This document shows, piece by piece, positions 42,401-54,700 of a DNA stretch of 64,000 bases (position 1 is its first letter; each line of letters opens with the position of its first letter). The notes under the pieces were generated by a model. That model made no database searches. It was not told the origin of the DNA and saw nothing but the letters and a program-made list of their open reading frames with translations. The position numbers and the translations under genes are program-made. Source of the DNA: Hirudinaria manillensis (taxonomy: Eukaryota > Annelida > Clitellata > Hirudinida > Hirudinidae); NCBI GenBank assembly GCA_034509925.1, contig CM067536.1, forward strand, positions 6,901,001 through 6,965,000, given 5' to 3'.

Positions 42401-44898
42401 ACGAGGGTGATGATGATGATGATGGTGATGGTGATACACATTAATAAATAAATAATAAAGAAAACAAAAACAAACCTGATTATCTTGCTTGGAGTCAACA
42501 GAATCCAGTCTGGCGTAGGCCTGAGACATTGCCGTCCTATGAGGAGGATCGAACACCTTCTGCTTGTATTCTTTCGTCAGTCGCTCCCTCAACTGCTTCG
42601 GGAAGAGCTGGAAGCAGTTCTTGAGGCCCAAGTGGTACTTTCGGGTCGGATTGTCCCACGCGGAGGGAATCTGGAATGATTTTGGAGGCGATGGAGAGAT
42701 TGTTGAGCAGATGAGAGCGATGGAAATTTGTTTGGGAAATGGATAAAAAAAACCTTTTAAATCCTTAACAATTTATTTATTTTTTCTTAATGTTTTATTT
42801 TTATTTTTTTTTATAACTTAAGCAATCTAATATGCAATTGGTCCCCAATAGAGCTAGTAATTAACAATAATAAGTTGGAACCTATTAGTTGTTAATGTGT
42901 TAAAACTATCGTGACCTCTGACATTAATCAAGAAATAATGAAGAATTATTGGTAAGAATTAATTGAAGGATTAACTAATCCTTAACTTAATATAATCTTT
43001 AATAAATAAATAAGTACTACAGTTAAAGCAATCTATAATAAATAACTAAGTTAATCTTTTTACCCATGTTATAATGACCCACTCAGGGACAATTTATAAT
43101 AATATGACTAATACTAATGACTAATGACCACAAAAATATTGATCCATTTTAAATTCCCACAACTTACAACTCACAACAACATCAACAACAGCAGCAATAA
43201 TAGCAACAACAACAGCAACAACATCAACAACAGCAGCAACAATAGCAACAACAACAGCAACAACATCAACATATAGACAAAACAATAGCCAACACCCACC
43301 TTCAGTTTCCTCCCCATCAGTCCCACAATCTCTCCATCCTTTTCCTCCACGACGGTCGTCGTGTTGACGTCACCCGAACCCGTGGCATCCATGATGTCGA
43401 AGATCTTTGGGTGTCCTTCGGTCGTCCACTGCAACGAATTAATTAATTAATTGATCATTTTCTTTAGCATTTAATTCAATTTCCAAATTCTCTTCTCGAA
43501 TTATTTTGTCAATAATTAGTATCATTTTTATTACATTAATAATTTTATTAAATTAATGATTGCCTTTAACAAACCGAGCTGAACAATCTGTTGTAGATTG
43601 TTATCATTGATAACTTATCAGATCGAAACCAAGATTACAATTACTGTTGTTGAATTACAAAGCATGTGTATTGAGATGTATACGTCTGTCTTAATCTGAT
43701 GGTTTCCTATCTATTTTTCTATAATCTAGAAACTCCAATGTATTTTTTGTAGATTAGTTCCTAATCTGAAACAATTTTATTCTTAAAAATAATTATATTT
43801 TAATTTTAACAACAATAATTCTGCATATAAGAAACAAATAACATAATAATTTATCATTGCAAATATCAGGATGTAACAACTTCTCTTTAAAGGCCGTGAA
43901 TTTAATCAAAAAATCTTTTCGAAACGCACAACGAATCAATTACACGGAGTGACGTCCCAACAAATGCAATAATAATGAATAATTATTCTCGGAGCCACCT
44001 GCTCCATAATTATATTAAAATGGCTTCCCATAAGAAACCACAAATGATTGATTTGAAGCATGAAGGGTCCTGATTAGTTCTGATTACTTGCATGAATTTG
44101 TTCCAATGTTTGGAATCTAAATGTTCCATGAAATTGTGTTTCAATGCTGTTGCATGTTTCATTTTGTAACTATTTTAATCCAAAGAGTTTTTATTATTAA
44201 AAATCTTTATTACATAATTCACCCCACATGTCTACCTGTTGGGAGATGGCAACTCTTCCCTACTTTTTTTTCATAATTAGTACTTAGTTGATAATAATCT
44301 TTTATGGTCTTATTTTATTATGATTTAATTCAGTAACTAATGTAATTAATTGTATTTAATTCAATTCTGAATTATTGGGATCTTAAATCAGCCGATTTAT
44401 TTATGTATTTAATTATTTATATAATATATAATCTATTATAATATTTATAAGTAAATCAAGTAATGCTTTTCTTACATATATTGATGTAATTGAAGAATAA
44501 ACTATTTCAAAGTTTTAAATTTGAACCAGAACCATGATATCATTTCATGATACTGAGCTTCTCTCTCAACTAGAAATGCACAAATAATCTTATCATTTAT
44601 TAATCATTTAATTTACTACACGAGCTGGAATGAAGATTTATTTGCAATTATAAATAAAACTCTGTGATGTCAGAACCATTCTAAAGTGTCCTTCAAAGTG
44701 ACCGGCTTACTAATGTCAATAATGTCACTTTGACAGCAAAAAATCTACCTGAAGGCCGGCTGCTCCTGGATCCACTCCGGTGTCAAGAATGGCGATAATG
44801 ACTCCTCGTCCATCGTAATCTGGATATTTAGTTAAAAATGATTTTGCTCCTGTTTCCTTCTTTGGTAAAATTCCATCTACGGGGAAGCCTGCCTCCAT
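30245..44898 (-). CDS. TPP2: Tripeptidyl-peptidase II (28 exons, 1270 aa, complete)
   Basis: Cytosolic subtilisin-family (S8) giant protease that removes tripeptides from free N-termini downstream of the proteasome. Exons, 5' to 3': 44749-44898, 43300-43428, 42476-42670, 42252-42379, 41624-41721, 40621-40686, 39902-40056, 39525-39601, 39169-39296, 38763-38862, 38325-38458, 37510-37640, 36911-37103, 36555-36712, 36317-36393, 35663-35769, 34848-35002, 34465-34581, 34034-34134, 33642-33730, 33238-33365, 32590-32913, 31951-32195, 31632-31737, 31296-31423, 30875-31058, 30587-30706, 30245-30334. All phases agree and total 3813 bases. Catalytic residues are intact: Asp39 ([10 protein letters not shown]), His258 ([13 protein letters not shown]), oxyanion Asn356 (SSAGNCGP), Ser443 ([13 protein letters not shown]). 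Later blocks also match the family ([34 protein letters not shown]). Length compares with about 1250 residues in mammals. The exon 17 donor is embedded in a minisatellite. Confidence 0.97.
34746..34852. repeat. 31-bp minisatellite carrying copies of the TPP2 exon 17 splice donor
   Basis: Repeats of a CAACAACACCAACAACGACG-like segment, each linked to ACTCAC(A/G)AGGA. On the minus strand that segment reads TCCT(T/C)GTGAGT, the exon 17 donor. Copies of the donor lie at 34746, 34780, 34811 and 34842; the last is the authentic junction (exon ends at 34848). Spacing is 34, 31 and 31 bases. Confidence 0.85.
43165..43278. repeat. CAA/CAG-rich tandem duplication in TPP2 intron 2
   Basis: Two to three imperfect copies of a roughly 45-bp unit composed of AACAACATCAAC, AACAGCAGCAA and AATAGCAACAAC segments, ending about 15 bases from the exon 2 donor. 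The poly-Leu reading frame across it is an artefact. Confidence 0.8.
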
Positions 44899-45726
44899 TG
44901 CTGTGACCGCTCGTCAGCAATACACAGTCGATAAATAACAACTGATTGAGACCGTTGAAAACAAGACCGAAGTTTGAACTTTATTCATAAGCCAAAACGA
45001 TATTGTTGAATTTAACTAATTAAAAATAATTAAACGAAAACAAAGCAAGTTTTGTGCGATAAATAAACCAAGATTTAGTATTTTCAAAGTGCTCCAGAAA
45101 GTTTAAATCTATTTCTATATTAAACCCAGGTAATTTACCTTTCTGTAAAAAAAAATACCATCAACAGAATTGTCTGAATCCTTAAGATGATTTCGTTATA
45201 TTTTTAATGAATGTTTTTATAAAGATTATGTTAAAGCAAAACCATCTTTAACTTAAAATTTTGATAATATAATTAGGATTCTAAAAAAAATATGATTAAA
45301 TACAATAGTTTGTAGCAAAATAGTCATTAATCCGTTGCCTAGGTTAAATCTCAGATCTTTGCCGCCACATTCTTGAAAGTTTGCAACTAGCGTTCAGAAT
45401 GACGAAAATTAAAGATGCATTTTCAGTTTGAGATTATTGTTTGCCTTTCCCGATTTAGCATCTCTTTATTAGGGTGTTGGAGTTACATCTATTTTTGATT
45501 ATTTTATTAAATTAAACAATTCAACTTTCTGAACATTTTGTTTTTGTTTTATGAAGAGCTCTTTCACAAATAATTCAACATAAGAATTCAAATGTTTTAG
45601 AATAAAGCTCTTTCTTAAGCAGGCCTATTTAAAGCTACAATCGAAAAAAGACGTAATCTCTGCTAGCGAAAATACAATTGACTGAAGGTCATTGTAACAT
45701 AGCATAATTCTCCAATAGGATCTCAT
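44899..45726. other. Spacer between TPP2 start and receptor phosphatase stop
   Basis: 0.83 kb, AT rich. It should contain the TPP2 promoter and 5' UTR and the 3' UTR of the receptor phosphatase. No repeat array or exon is evident. Confidence 0.6.
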
Positions 45727-48700
45727 TCAAGAATTAATATAAATGTTGTCTTCGTTGCAAGTGGCAAGTTTATCTTCAGCTCTCAGTAAAAGATGCTCTT
45801 CTGCCAAAGCATGGAGGATGGAGTAGTTGACCTGTAATATCAAAATGTTATAAGAAATCTAATAAACGTAGTATCGAAATATTACGATAAATATTGTTGT
45901 AACCCTGGCCATAGATAATAATAAGTTATAACAATGTAATAAGTATAATATCAAATACTATAATAACTATAATATTTCTTCTATGCATAACTTTGCCAAT
46001 CATTTCCAGACCTTTCTTTGATTTGTATCATCTTAGTATCCACTATCTGGTCGTAATAATTGGTCAGCGAAGGATTACCCTTTCATATTTTATATTGAGG
46101 TGACGTCATTAACTTACCTTACTAATCATAATTACTAATTACTAATAATTAATTATAATTAATAGTAATTAATTAATTATATTTAGTTAATTCCTTTAAC
46201 TAACCACGTCTATGACTTGAGGATGGACGAGTATGAGATCCAAAGCCACTTGAAATATGTTTGCTTCTTCGTAGCAGTCAATCATGTCGAAGGTATTGGT
46301 GGCTGCCATGAACGTTCCAACTTCTGCCAGCCTACTGAATTGGCAATAATGGAATCGATAGGGTTTCTTAAGTTTCAGATAAAATCATTATTATTAATTA
46401 TTTTACAACTTCAATATTAATTAACCAATTGATTTTGTTTGTATTGAATTAAGCCATTAATTTGCATGATTAGATTGTAAATTAAATAAATTCTAGATGC
46501 CAGACTCAATTCAAGGTCAGGTCAGAGGTAATGGTGTCAGTTGCACCCCTAATTCACTCCTAATTCACTCTTAATTCACTCTTAATTCACTCTTGGCTGT
46601 TCAACAAAGTTAATTTCTAACTTTCCTAAGAGGAAAACATGATTGCAGTTCTGTTCTTCATTTATCAACTTCCAAACGGTTCCAATGAGATGGGCATGTG
46701 TTTGTAACTTCTTTGGAACTTTTATCACCGAGAACTCTTTTGAATCTATCATGGTGTTGCTCTGAAGAAAATATATGATATTATAAATTAACTCATTAAT
46801 ATTTATCTCCAATTTGAAATAACATTTATAATTACGAATGGAAAGATTAAATTAAAATTTTTCTATAAATATCGGCCTCACGTAAATGTTGTCTCCACCA
46901 GAAATAGATACGAGTTCGTAGGTTGTCTTGGTGATGTTTTGCAAATCTTTAGTTCTTTTCACTTGAAGAATCTGTCCTTCTGCTCTGATCTTTTCATCTC
47001 CTGTTGGCAGGAGAGGTGCTAAGATGCTCTGAGTTGTTACAAGAATAACATTATTTAATTTTAATTAAATCGCATCAATTGGAATTAAATTAAATTAATT
47101 AATTAAATATCCCTATCGTGTCTTAATCACGGGTCTAATCTAATCACAATAAATAGTGCGTGAAACTTACTGATAACATTCACTATACAAATTTATGTCA
47201 GTGTTCATCAAAGAACCTTCAATTTGTTGAGATAAGTGAATAAATAAATAAACAAATAATAAATAAATAAATAAACAAATAAAAATTTATAATCTTGAAT
47301 ACCTCGGCATTTGAATTCTCAAAAGTCAGTGCAATGGAACCACTCTGAGAGAGGATGTTCAAGAGACCAACGACCGTCAGTTCAGAGTCAACAACTCCAG
47401 CCACGAAGGCAGAAGTTTTCTTCAGTCCCTGAAATTATAGTTTTATATTCTCAGAAGATCCAACATTTTAACGAAGTAAATATAATAATAATAATAGAAA
47501 TAATAACAATAAGAAGAAAAATAAAGCAATAATGGTAAACAATTTATTTGAAATCATAATAATTTGTACGATTTATTAATAAGAATAAAAATATATTTAT
47601 TTATTTGAAAATAATTTACAATGCCATAAAATAAAAAAAAGACCATTATTAATATAATAATAATAATAGTAATAGCAACATCAACAATAATAATAAAACC
47701 AACATCAACAACAATTATAACCATAAAGTGACTCACAGGGAAGTAATGTCCTTGCCACGAATTATTGGGTGCAATGGACATGAACATGTGATCAACTGTG
47801 TTGATTGGTTGGATTGAAATGACAGAATGAATAATTAATAATAAATGGGTAACATAATAAATATTAATGACCTGATGGCTTAAGACGATCCATTTGGTCT
47901 TGCAAAACCTGAGATTTATAGGAGTTGTCAACAATAGAACATTTCGACAAAATCGCAATAAAATTCAAATTTATCTTCAAAATTAAATCCGAGACTCAAT
48001 TTTTTTTTTAAATTTCAAGTAAATTTATTAATTTATTAAGTGAAGCTATATTAAATTATTATAATTCAAGATTTTTAGAAAATAAACTAAATGACTTTTT
48101 AAGAAATTTGTCTAACGCTACTTATATACGTGCATAATACAAACGTAATGCATGTTTAGTTATGTAATATATATATATATAACACATAATGTATATAAGT
48201 ATGTATAATATATACATAAAGTATATAGAACCTATACATATATTATGTATAATGTATACATAAGTATATATAACACATACATAAATTATGTATAATTTAT
48301 TCATTGTATATCCACAATTTCCATCAACTGACATCAAACTGCCTCCTAATGAGATTCTTCCCTTCCTCATCCTCTGCGTTCAATTCCTTCAATCGCTTCC
48401 TGAACGACTCCAGGCTGCATGCAGGGATGCTGGTGTTTCCAATTTTGTAATCCAACAAAACCGCTTGGAAGCAGAGAAGGTATTGTTTCTGAAATTAAAA
48501 AAAAATATTTGCCCGATTTTAATTAATAAACCTTGTTTATTTATTTACAAGACTATCTGCTGATATCGAAATAACTAAATAAATAAATAAATACCCCTAT
48601 AAGACCGTGCAACTAATGAGTCAAATCAAAAAAAATTTCCCTGGACCTATTTTCGATCTATTTATTCTTAGCAAACATAAAAAATCCCACCGCGTTTTGA

Positions 48701-51700
48701 ATCATCTGCGGCCTTTGTGCCCTGAGACATTTCAGGCACTGCAGGAAGTTGACAGATCCTTGTTTGACAGCCTCGTTGAGAAGGAAGTGAATTGCCAGGA
48801 ATGTTCCCGTCCTTCCAACACCAGCGCTTCAATGCAATCGTTGAATGTCAGGACGATGTTGAAATGATTTAGTTGAAATAAGTCATTGGTCAAGGAATTA
48901 CTTAACTTAAGTTATTATTAACTGTTTTTTTTAATTTTTATATATTAATTTTTATTATTTAATTAACTTACTTAATTATTTATTTATTTGCTTATTTATT
49001 TATTTATTTGTTTATTTATTAATTAACAATGTTAGAAGTTAGAAGTGGATGGCCAGGAATGTTCCAATTATTCCAACGTCAGCGCTTCGATGCAATTGAA
49101 TGATGTTTAGATGTTTTCATTGAAAGATGTTATTGTTAGTCAATAGATAAAAAGTGCTAGTTTTATAAGTATTATTATTATTATTATATAAGGCACGGGC
49201 GAACCCCTCGCCTGAACAAAAACTTTCAACAAAAACTAACAAACTATGTACATCGCTCTCTAACTAATTAAATATTTACAATCTCCGAAGTGGTCATCTA
49301 GTAAAATTTTAAATATTTCAATATTCTTTGCTTCAATAACTTCCTGAGGAAGCTTGTTCCAACTCTCTACGACTCTGTTGCTAAAGTAAAATTTTCTCAA
49401 GTCTTTATGTGCCACTCCTGTTGCCAGCTTCCAGTCGTGACCTCTTGTCCTCTCATCTGGACATGGCATGAGTATAGGGCCCCATGCATTCTGTGCAGAT
49501 CCTTTGATGATATTAAATAGTAAGATGAAATCGGCCCTTTTTCTTCTAAATACCAGCGATGGCAGCCCCAGTTTTTTCAATCTCTCTTCATAAACTAAAT
49601 TCCTGCAAGTTTTGCACATTAGGGTGAACCGGTGTTGCACCCTTTCTAAAGTATCTATTTGGCCTTTTCTGTGTGGACTCCAAACCTGTATCGCATACTC
49701 CAAATGAGGCCTCACCAAGGCTTTGTAAACTAGGACCAAAACATTTTCTGACAGATGTTTGAAGTTTCTGTAAATGATTCCTAGCATCTGGTTAGCCCTG
49801 TTGACCTTCTGCAGGACGTGCTCCCTGAAGTTAAGGTTTGCATCCAATATAATGCCTAGATCTGAAATCTTGTCCACGTTAGGAATTGGATAAGTGGCTC
49901 CATCTTGTCCATTATGGTGTATTCGTGGTCCTCTTTTTTTGTGCCAAATTTCATACAACTGCATTTATCATAGTGTAATAACCCGGGGTCCTCAAACTAA
50001 TTATAGAAGGTGAGGTTTATTGAAAGTTGTCAGATGGCTTGGAAGATGCACGATGCTTCAAATGTCTAAGTCTTGAAATCTGCTGTTCTCTAATTCTCGC
50101 TCTGCTTTCCGAGATAAATCCATTTGTCAAGGTTCCTAACCAAAGAGTCTGAATAGCACCAATTAATTAATTCTCAAATTATATTGCCACTAAATTTAAG
50201 TAATTATTAAATTAATTAATCGGCAATATAATTTTAATTATTCTTCAATTTATTGGATCTAGGGATCCAACAATAGTTAACCTTCAGTCCCCATTCATTG
50301 TACCATCTCATGACCCTGCCAAGATCATGTTGCAACAACTGGCCATCATCTGGGGTCAACGTTCTGTACAATTTGGTGTCGTCAGCAAACAAAAGCATAT
50401 TGTTGCAGACCTCGTATATATCATTTATATAAATGATGAAGAGGACCGGACCAAGGACACTGCCCTGTGGCACTCCACTAGTAATCGGATATTTTTCTGA
50501 GAGGACTCCATTCACCACTACTCTGAACGATCTCTGCGTCAAGTAATTTTCTATCCACTGAATCAGCCCCGTGTGGACTCCGTATCTCTTTAGCTTGAAC
50601 AAAAGTTTTCCATGTGGAATTTTGTCAAATGCTTTTTCCAAATCTGTGTAGACCACATCTATTTCTGAGCCTCGGTCAATTGCATTAGTAACAATATCCA
50701 AAAATTTCAAAAGCTGCAGTGTAGATGATCGACCAGGTACAAAGCCAAACTGGGCCGGACAGAACAGATTGTATTTCAAAAAGTATTCCATTATGTGATC
50801 CTTTATAATAGATTCTAGGATTTTACAACATACTGATGTTAGGGCAACTGGTCTGTAATTTCTGGCATCATTTTTGTAACCCTTCTTATGTATCGGGACC
50901 ACAGTTCCCATTCTCCAATCCTCAAACACCGTTACTGTCTGCAAGGATCCCTCAAATATCCTGGACAAGTATTCTGAGATGACATATCTTGTCTCCCACA
51001 AAATTCTAGGATGAATTCCATCAGGACCAGATGATTTGTGTCTGCTGAGATTGTTTAATTTCCTAATTATTGTAAAAGCATCCACTTTCAACTCTGTCAT
51101 TCCTTCCACTGGGACTTTGAGTTGGAAGTTCTCGTTCATTTGGCCTATATCTTCTATCTCATAAACGGAGGAAAAAAATTTTGCAAATGCCTCTGCTCTT
51201 TCCATATCACCCGTAATCTCTCGTCCGTCTTCAATCATTGTGGCCACCAAGCTTCTACATGATGCCTTCTTATTGACAAAACTCCAGAATAACTTGGGAT
51301 TGCTTCTATATTGCCTTGCAATATGATTCTGGCTTTCAACACTTAATTTCCTTGACAGTGCCCTGACCTTTTCCCTCACCTGGTTGAATTCTGTCTTCAC
51401 CTCCTCTCCGTATTTGTATAATTTCCTCCACAGCTGATGTTTCTTATTGATCAACTCTTTCAATTCCTCCGTCATTTTGAAATAGAATTTTTTCTTGGCT
51501 GTTTTCTGTGGAACGTGCTGCTTGGTTGCTGAGATCAATGAATCCCTGAAAAAACACCAGTCTGTCTCGGTTGAAACCTCTGATGGTGGATGGCTCTCAA
51601 AAATCCCAGCAATGGACCTCATATCATCATAATTGGCCAATTCATAACAGAATTTCTTCCGGACCTCCCCAACTGAGCCATTATCCAGACAAATCTTGAA

Positions 51701-54700
51701 CTTTATGACATCATGGTCACTACTTCCCAAAGGTGGACCATGGATTATGTCATAAATCAGTTCCCTATCTGTGATAACTAGATCCAAAACATGAGGAATC
51801 TCTTTCAATCTTCTTCTAGTTGGTTCAATGATGTGCTATAGCAAATGTCTATGACTGAGGAACTCTATATTATATATTATTTATTTATTTATCATTGTTA
51901 TTAATTTTAATACCAGCACGGACACACCGTGAAATTATAATTATTTATTTCCAATGAATGATATCTAGTTATACTAAGTTCGATGAAATTTCTAACAGCA
52001 ACGAGCATATGAAGAAACTCAACTGAAAAGTCCAAAACGTAGATCATTTAATTTTAAAGTTATTTTCATAAATTAATAAACGTAATAAATAAAAATAAAT
52101 TTATTTCATAAATTAAAAAATTTGTAATTTTCAATTAAACACTTTAAAATTATTTCACGATTTCACCTGCAGTGAACCAGAATCTTGTTCTTAGAAGTTT
52201 CAACAACTTTCCTCCTCAGATGCAACAGACTTTCGACGTGGTCAGGGACGCCTTTGTCCGCCCAGCTAGTGTACAAGAAGTGGGTCACTGACCTAGTTTC
52301 GCCCGTATCATTCTTGAAGAGATGAATATTGAATAAGAAATAATTGAGTCAATCTAAACATTTAACTGGAGATTTAATTATTATTATTATTTAATTATTA
52401 CCAATAATTAAGTTAATTAATAGGTCGTTTAACTATTTTACCTTTTATGAAAAAAATTGTTTTTTTTTAGATTCAATTAATAGTTAAAACATCAGAAATA
52501 CATTGACGGCCGAAAGTCTTCTTGCAAAGAAATGAGGCCATTTTTGCGTTGAGTCGAGGTTGACAGAAATTCTCCCACAAGTGAAAGTCTTTTCGGATTC
52601 TGGCCAATATTGGGTGCATTTTTGCTGTAATTAAATCATTGATTATAATTAATTTAATTACCGATTAATGCGTCGAAAAAAGCAGGCGATAATTATTATT
52701 AATTTAAAATGGTTACACCTACTTTTTTCTTTAAATAAACTCATTTAAACGTTTGACGACGCAAAGATACATATCGCAAAGGCATGTAGGAGACGGCATT
52801 TCAGATTCAACCAACCAATCAATCAATCAATGAACCAATCAATCAACCAATCAATCAATCAACTGCCAACCTTGCCTTCCTCAAAGGTCATGGTCAACAT
52901 GACGATGACGTCAACATTTTCTTGGCAAATCATTAACCAGAAGTCCTCCAAAGAACTGTCCGTGGGTCCTGTACAATTGTGATTCGTTATTATCTTCAGA
53001 TTATAGATATATTTATATATTTAGCCTCTATAATTACTTGATTATCCTGCAATTAATTAAATCAATTACTTACAGATATTATAGACATTTGATTATCAAT
53101 TTAGTAATTAGACAGATCTCATAATATCAATACTGCGCAGTAAGAATATCTTCTGAAAACATTAATTGAAACTTTTATCTAAGAACCTTAACTAAACTAA
53201 ACTAAAATAGAAGGTTTAAGGGATTTAAATATTGATAATAATAAATATTGATGAGTCACGTTCACGGCATGTTTGTTGTTTTTTAAGTTCATTTGTTTCA
53301 TTGTGTTACGTACATAATTGTTTGTTCAATATTGTACATGTTCAATTTGCTATTTGTTCTTTCAGTTGCTTTGATACCTTAATAAACTCAAAAAAACAAA
53401 AAAATAATACATTAACTGGTTACTCTTAACTTAAAGTTTGAAAATTCGCTATGGCAGATAAATGTGAAAGTAGAATTTACGATCAGAAATAAACGGTCAG
53501 AATAATTACCCTGAGCTGCAATGTAATTTGGGTTTCCATCCAAACCGTCCTGTAAAAATCATATCATGGTTACTCGTCCAAGTGTTTAAGAAGAAGGGAA
53601 TTTTCTTAATTACTTCTCGCTATCAGCTGTCGTTTGAACTATTAATAATGCTTATAAAATGTCACACGATATCCTTTGGTTTCATTGTTACTATAACTAT
53701 TACCGTCATTGTCGTTGCTATTATAGTAATACTTACCTAAAAATTGCATAAATTACATATTAAATAATTTATGTACATATATTATGTTAAATTATATAAT
53801 TAAAGAAATTATATTGTATACAATATAATATATAAATGTATACAATATAATATATAAATGTATTATATTGTATCATATAGTTAAATAAATTGGTATGTAA
53901 TCACCTTTTCATTTATGTATTATATATATAATTTTATTATATTACATTATATAATTGCATAAATTATTATTAGCAAAAAAATATATTAATTATCCAGCAA
54001 TTAATTATTATTGTGTTTATTATTGTTTTTGCTCAATTGTAATTTAACCTCGCTGATGTAACTCGCATTGACATAATCAGAAAGCTGTTCTTGAGAGCTG
54101 TTGTTGAGCCTGACTCTATTTGAGTCATCTAAAAAGTTGTGGTTAAAAATAATTATCGATGAATTATTTCGAAAATATCTTTATTTCAGAAAGATCAAGA
54201 TATAGTTTAAAAATATATAATTTTAAAATATTTAATGAAAAATATATAATTTAAAGGATATTTAATTAAAAATATGTAATTCAAAGATATATAATTTAAA
54301 AAAGAACATTTTCGTAAAGACACATCAAGGTAACCGTACAAGGAAGTATATTCTTAAATCTGTTCTTTGGTTTCAGTTCAGCGACGGCTCCGTATTTACA
54401 TGTTGCATTCGTATGCTTGGGTGCACTCTGGAGGTTTGGAGAGAGTATTTGATTGATTATTCGTTTAATTTAGAAGGAAATTAGGATGAATAAAAGCTTT
54501 TAAATTAAATGAGATTAAATACCAACTGAAAACTGCTTGTAAATTTCTGAACTGTGAGTTTTGCAATAAATCTCCAGATCCTCTAAAAGGATGTCCGTAC
54601 TTTCAGAGATTTTATTCAGAGATTGAACTTCATCGGTTGATTCTAAATACAATTTTGGAAATTATAAAAAAATAAATAAATTAAAATGAAATGCTATAGG

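Noticed and set aside
48818-48835. Apparent selenocysteine (TGA) replacing the catalytic cysteine in H-TGA-SAGVGRTG
   Set aside because: The TGA is intronic. The upstream exon ends GTT CAC TGC AG/GTGAAA at 52167 and joins C GCT GGT at 48826, giving a normal HCSAGVGRTG.
49042-49084. Mutually exclusive alternative active-site exon
   Set aside because: The copy has an early stop and has lost the catalytic arginine; it is a relic.
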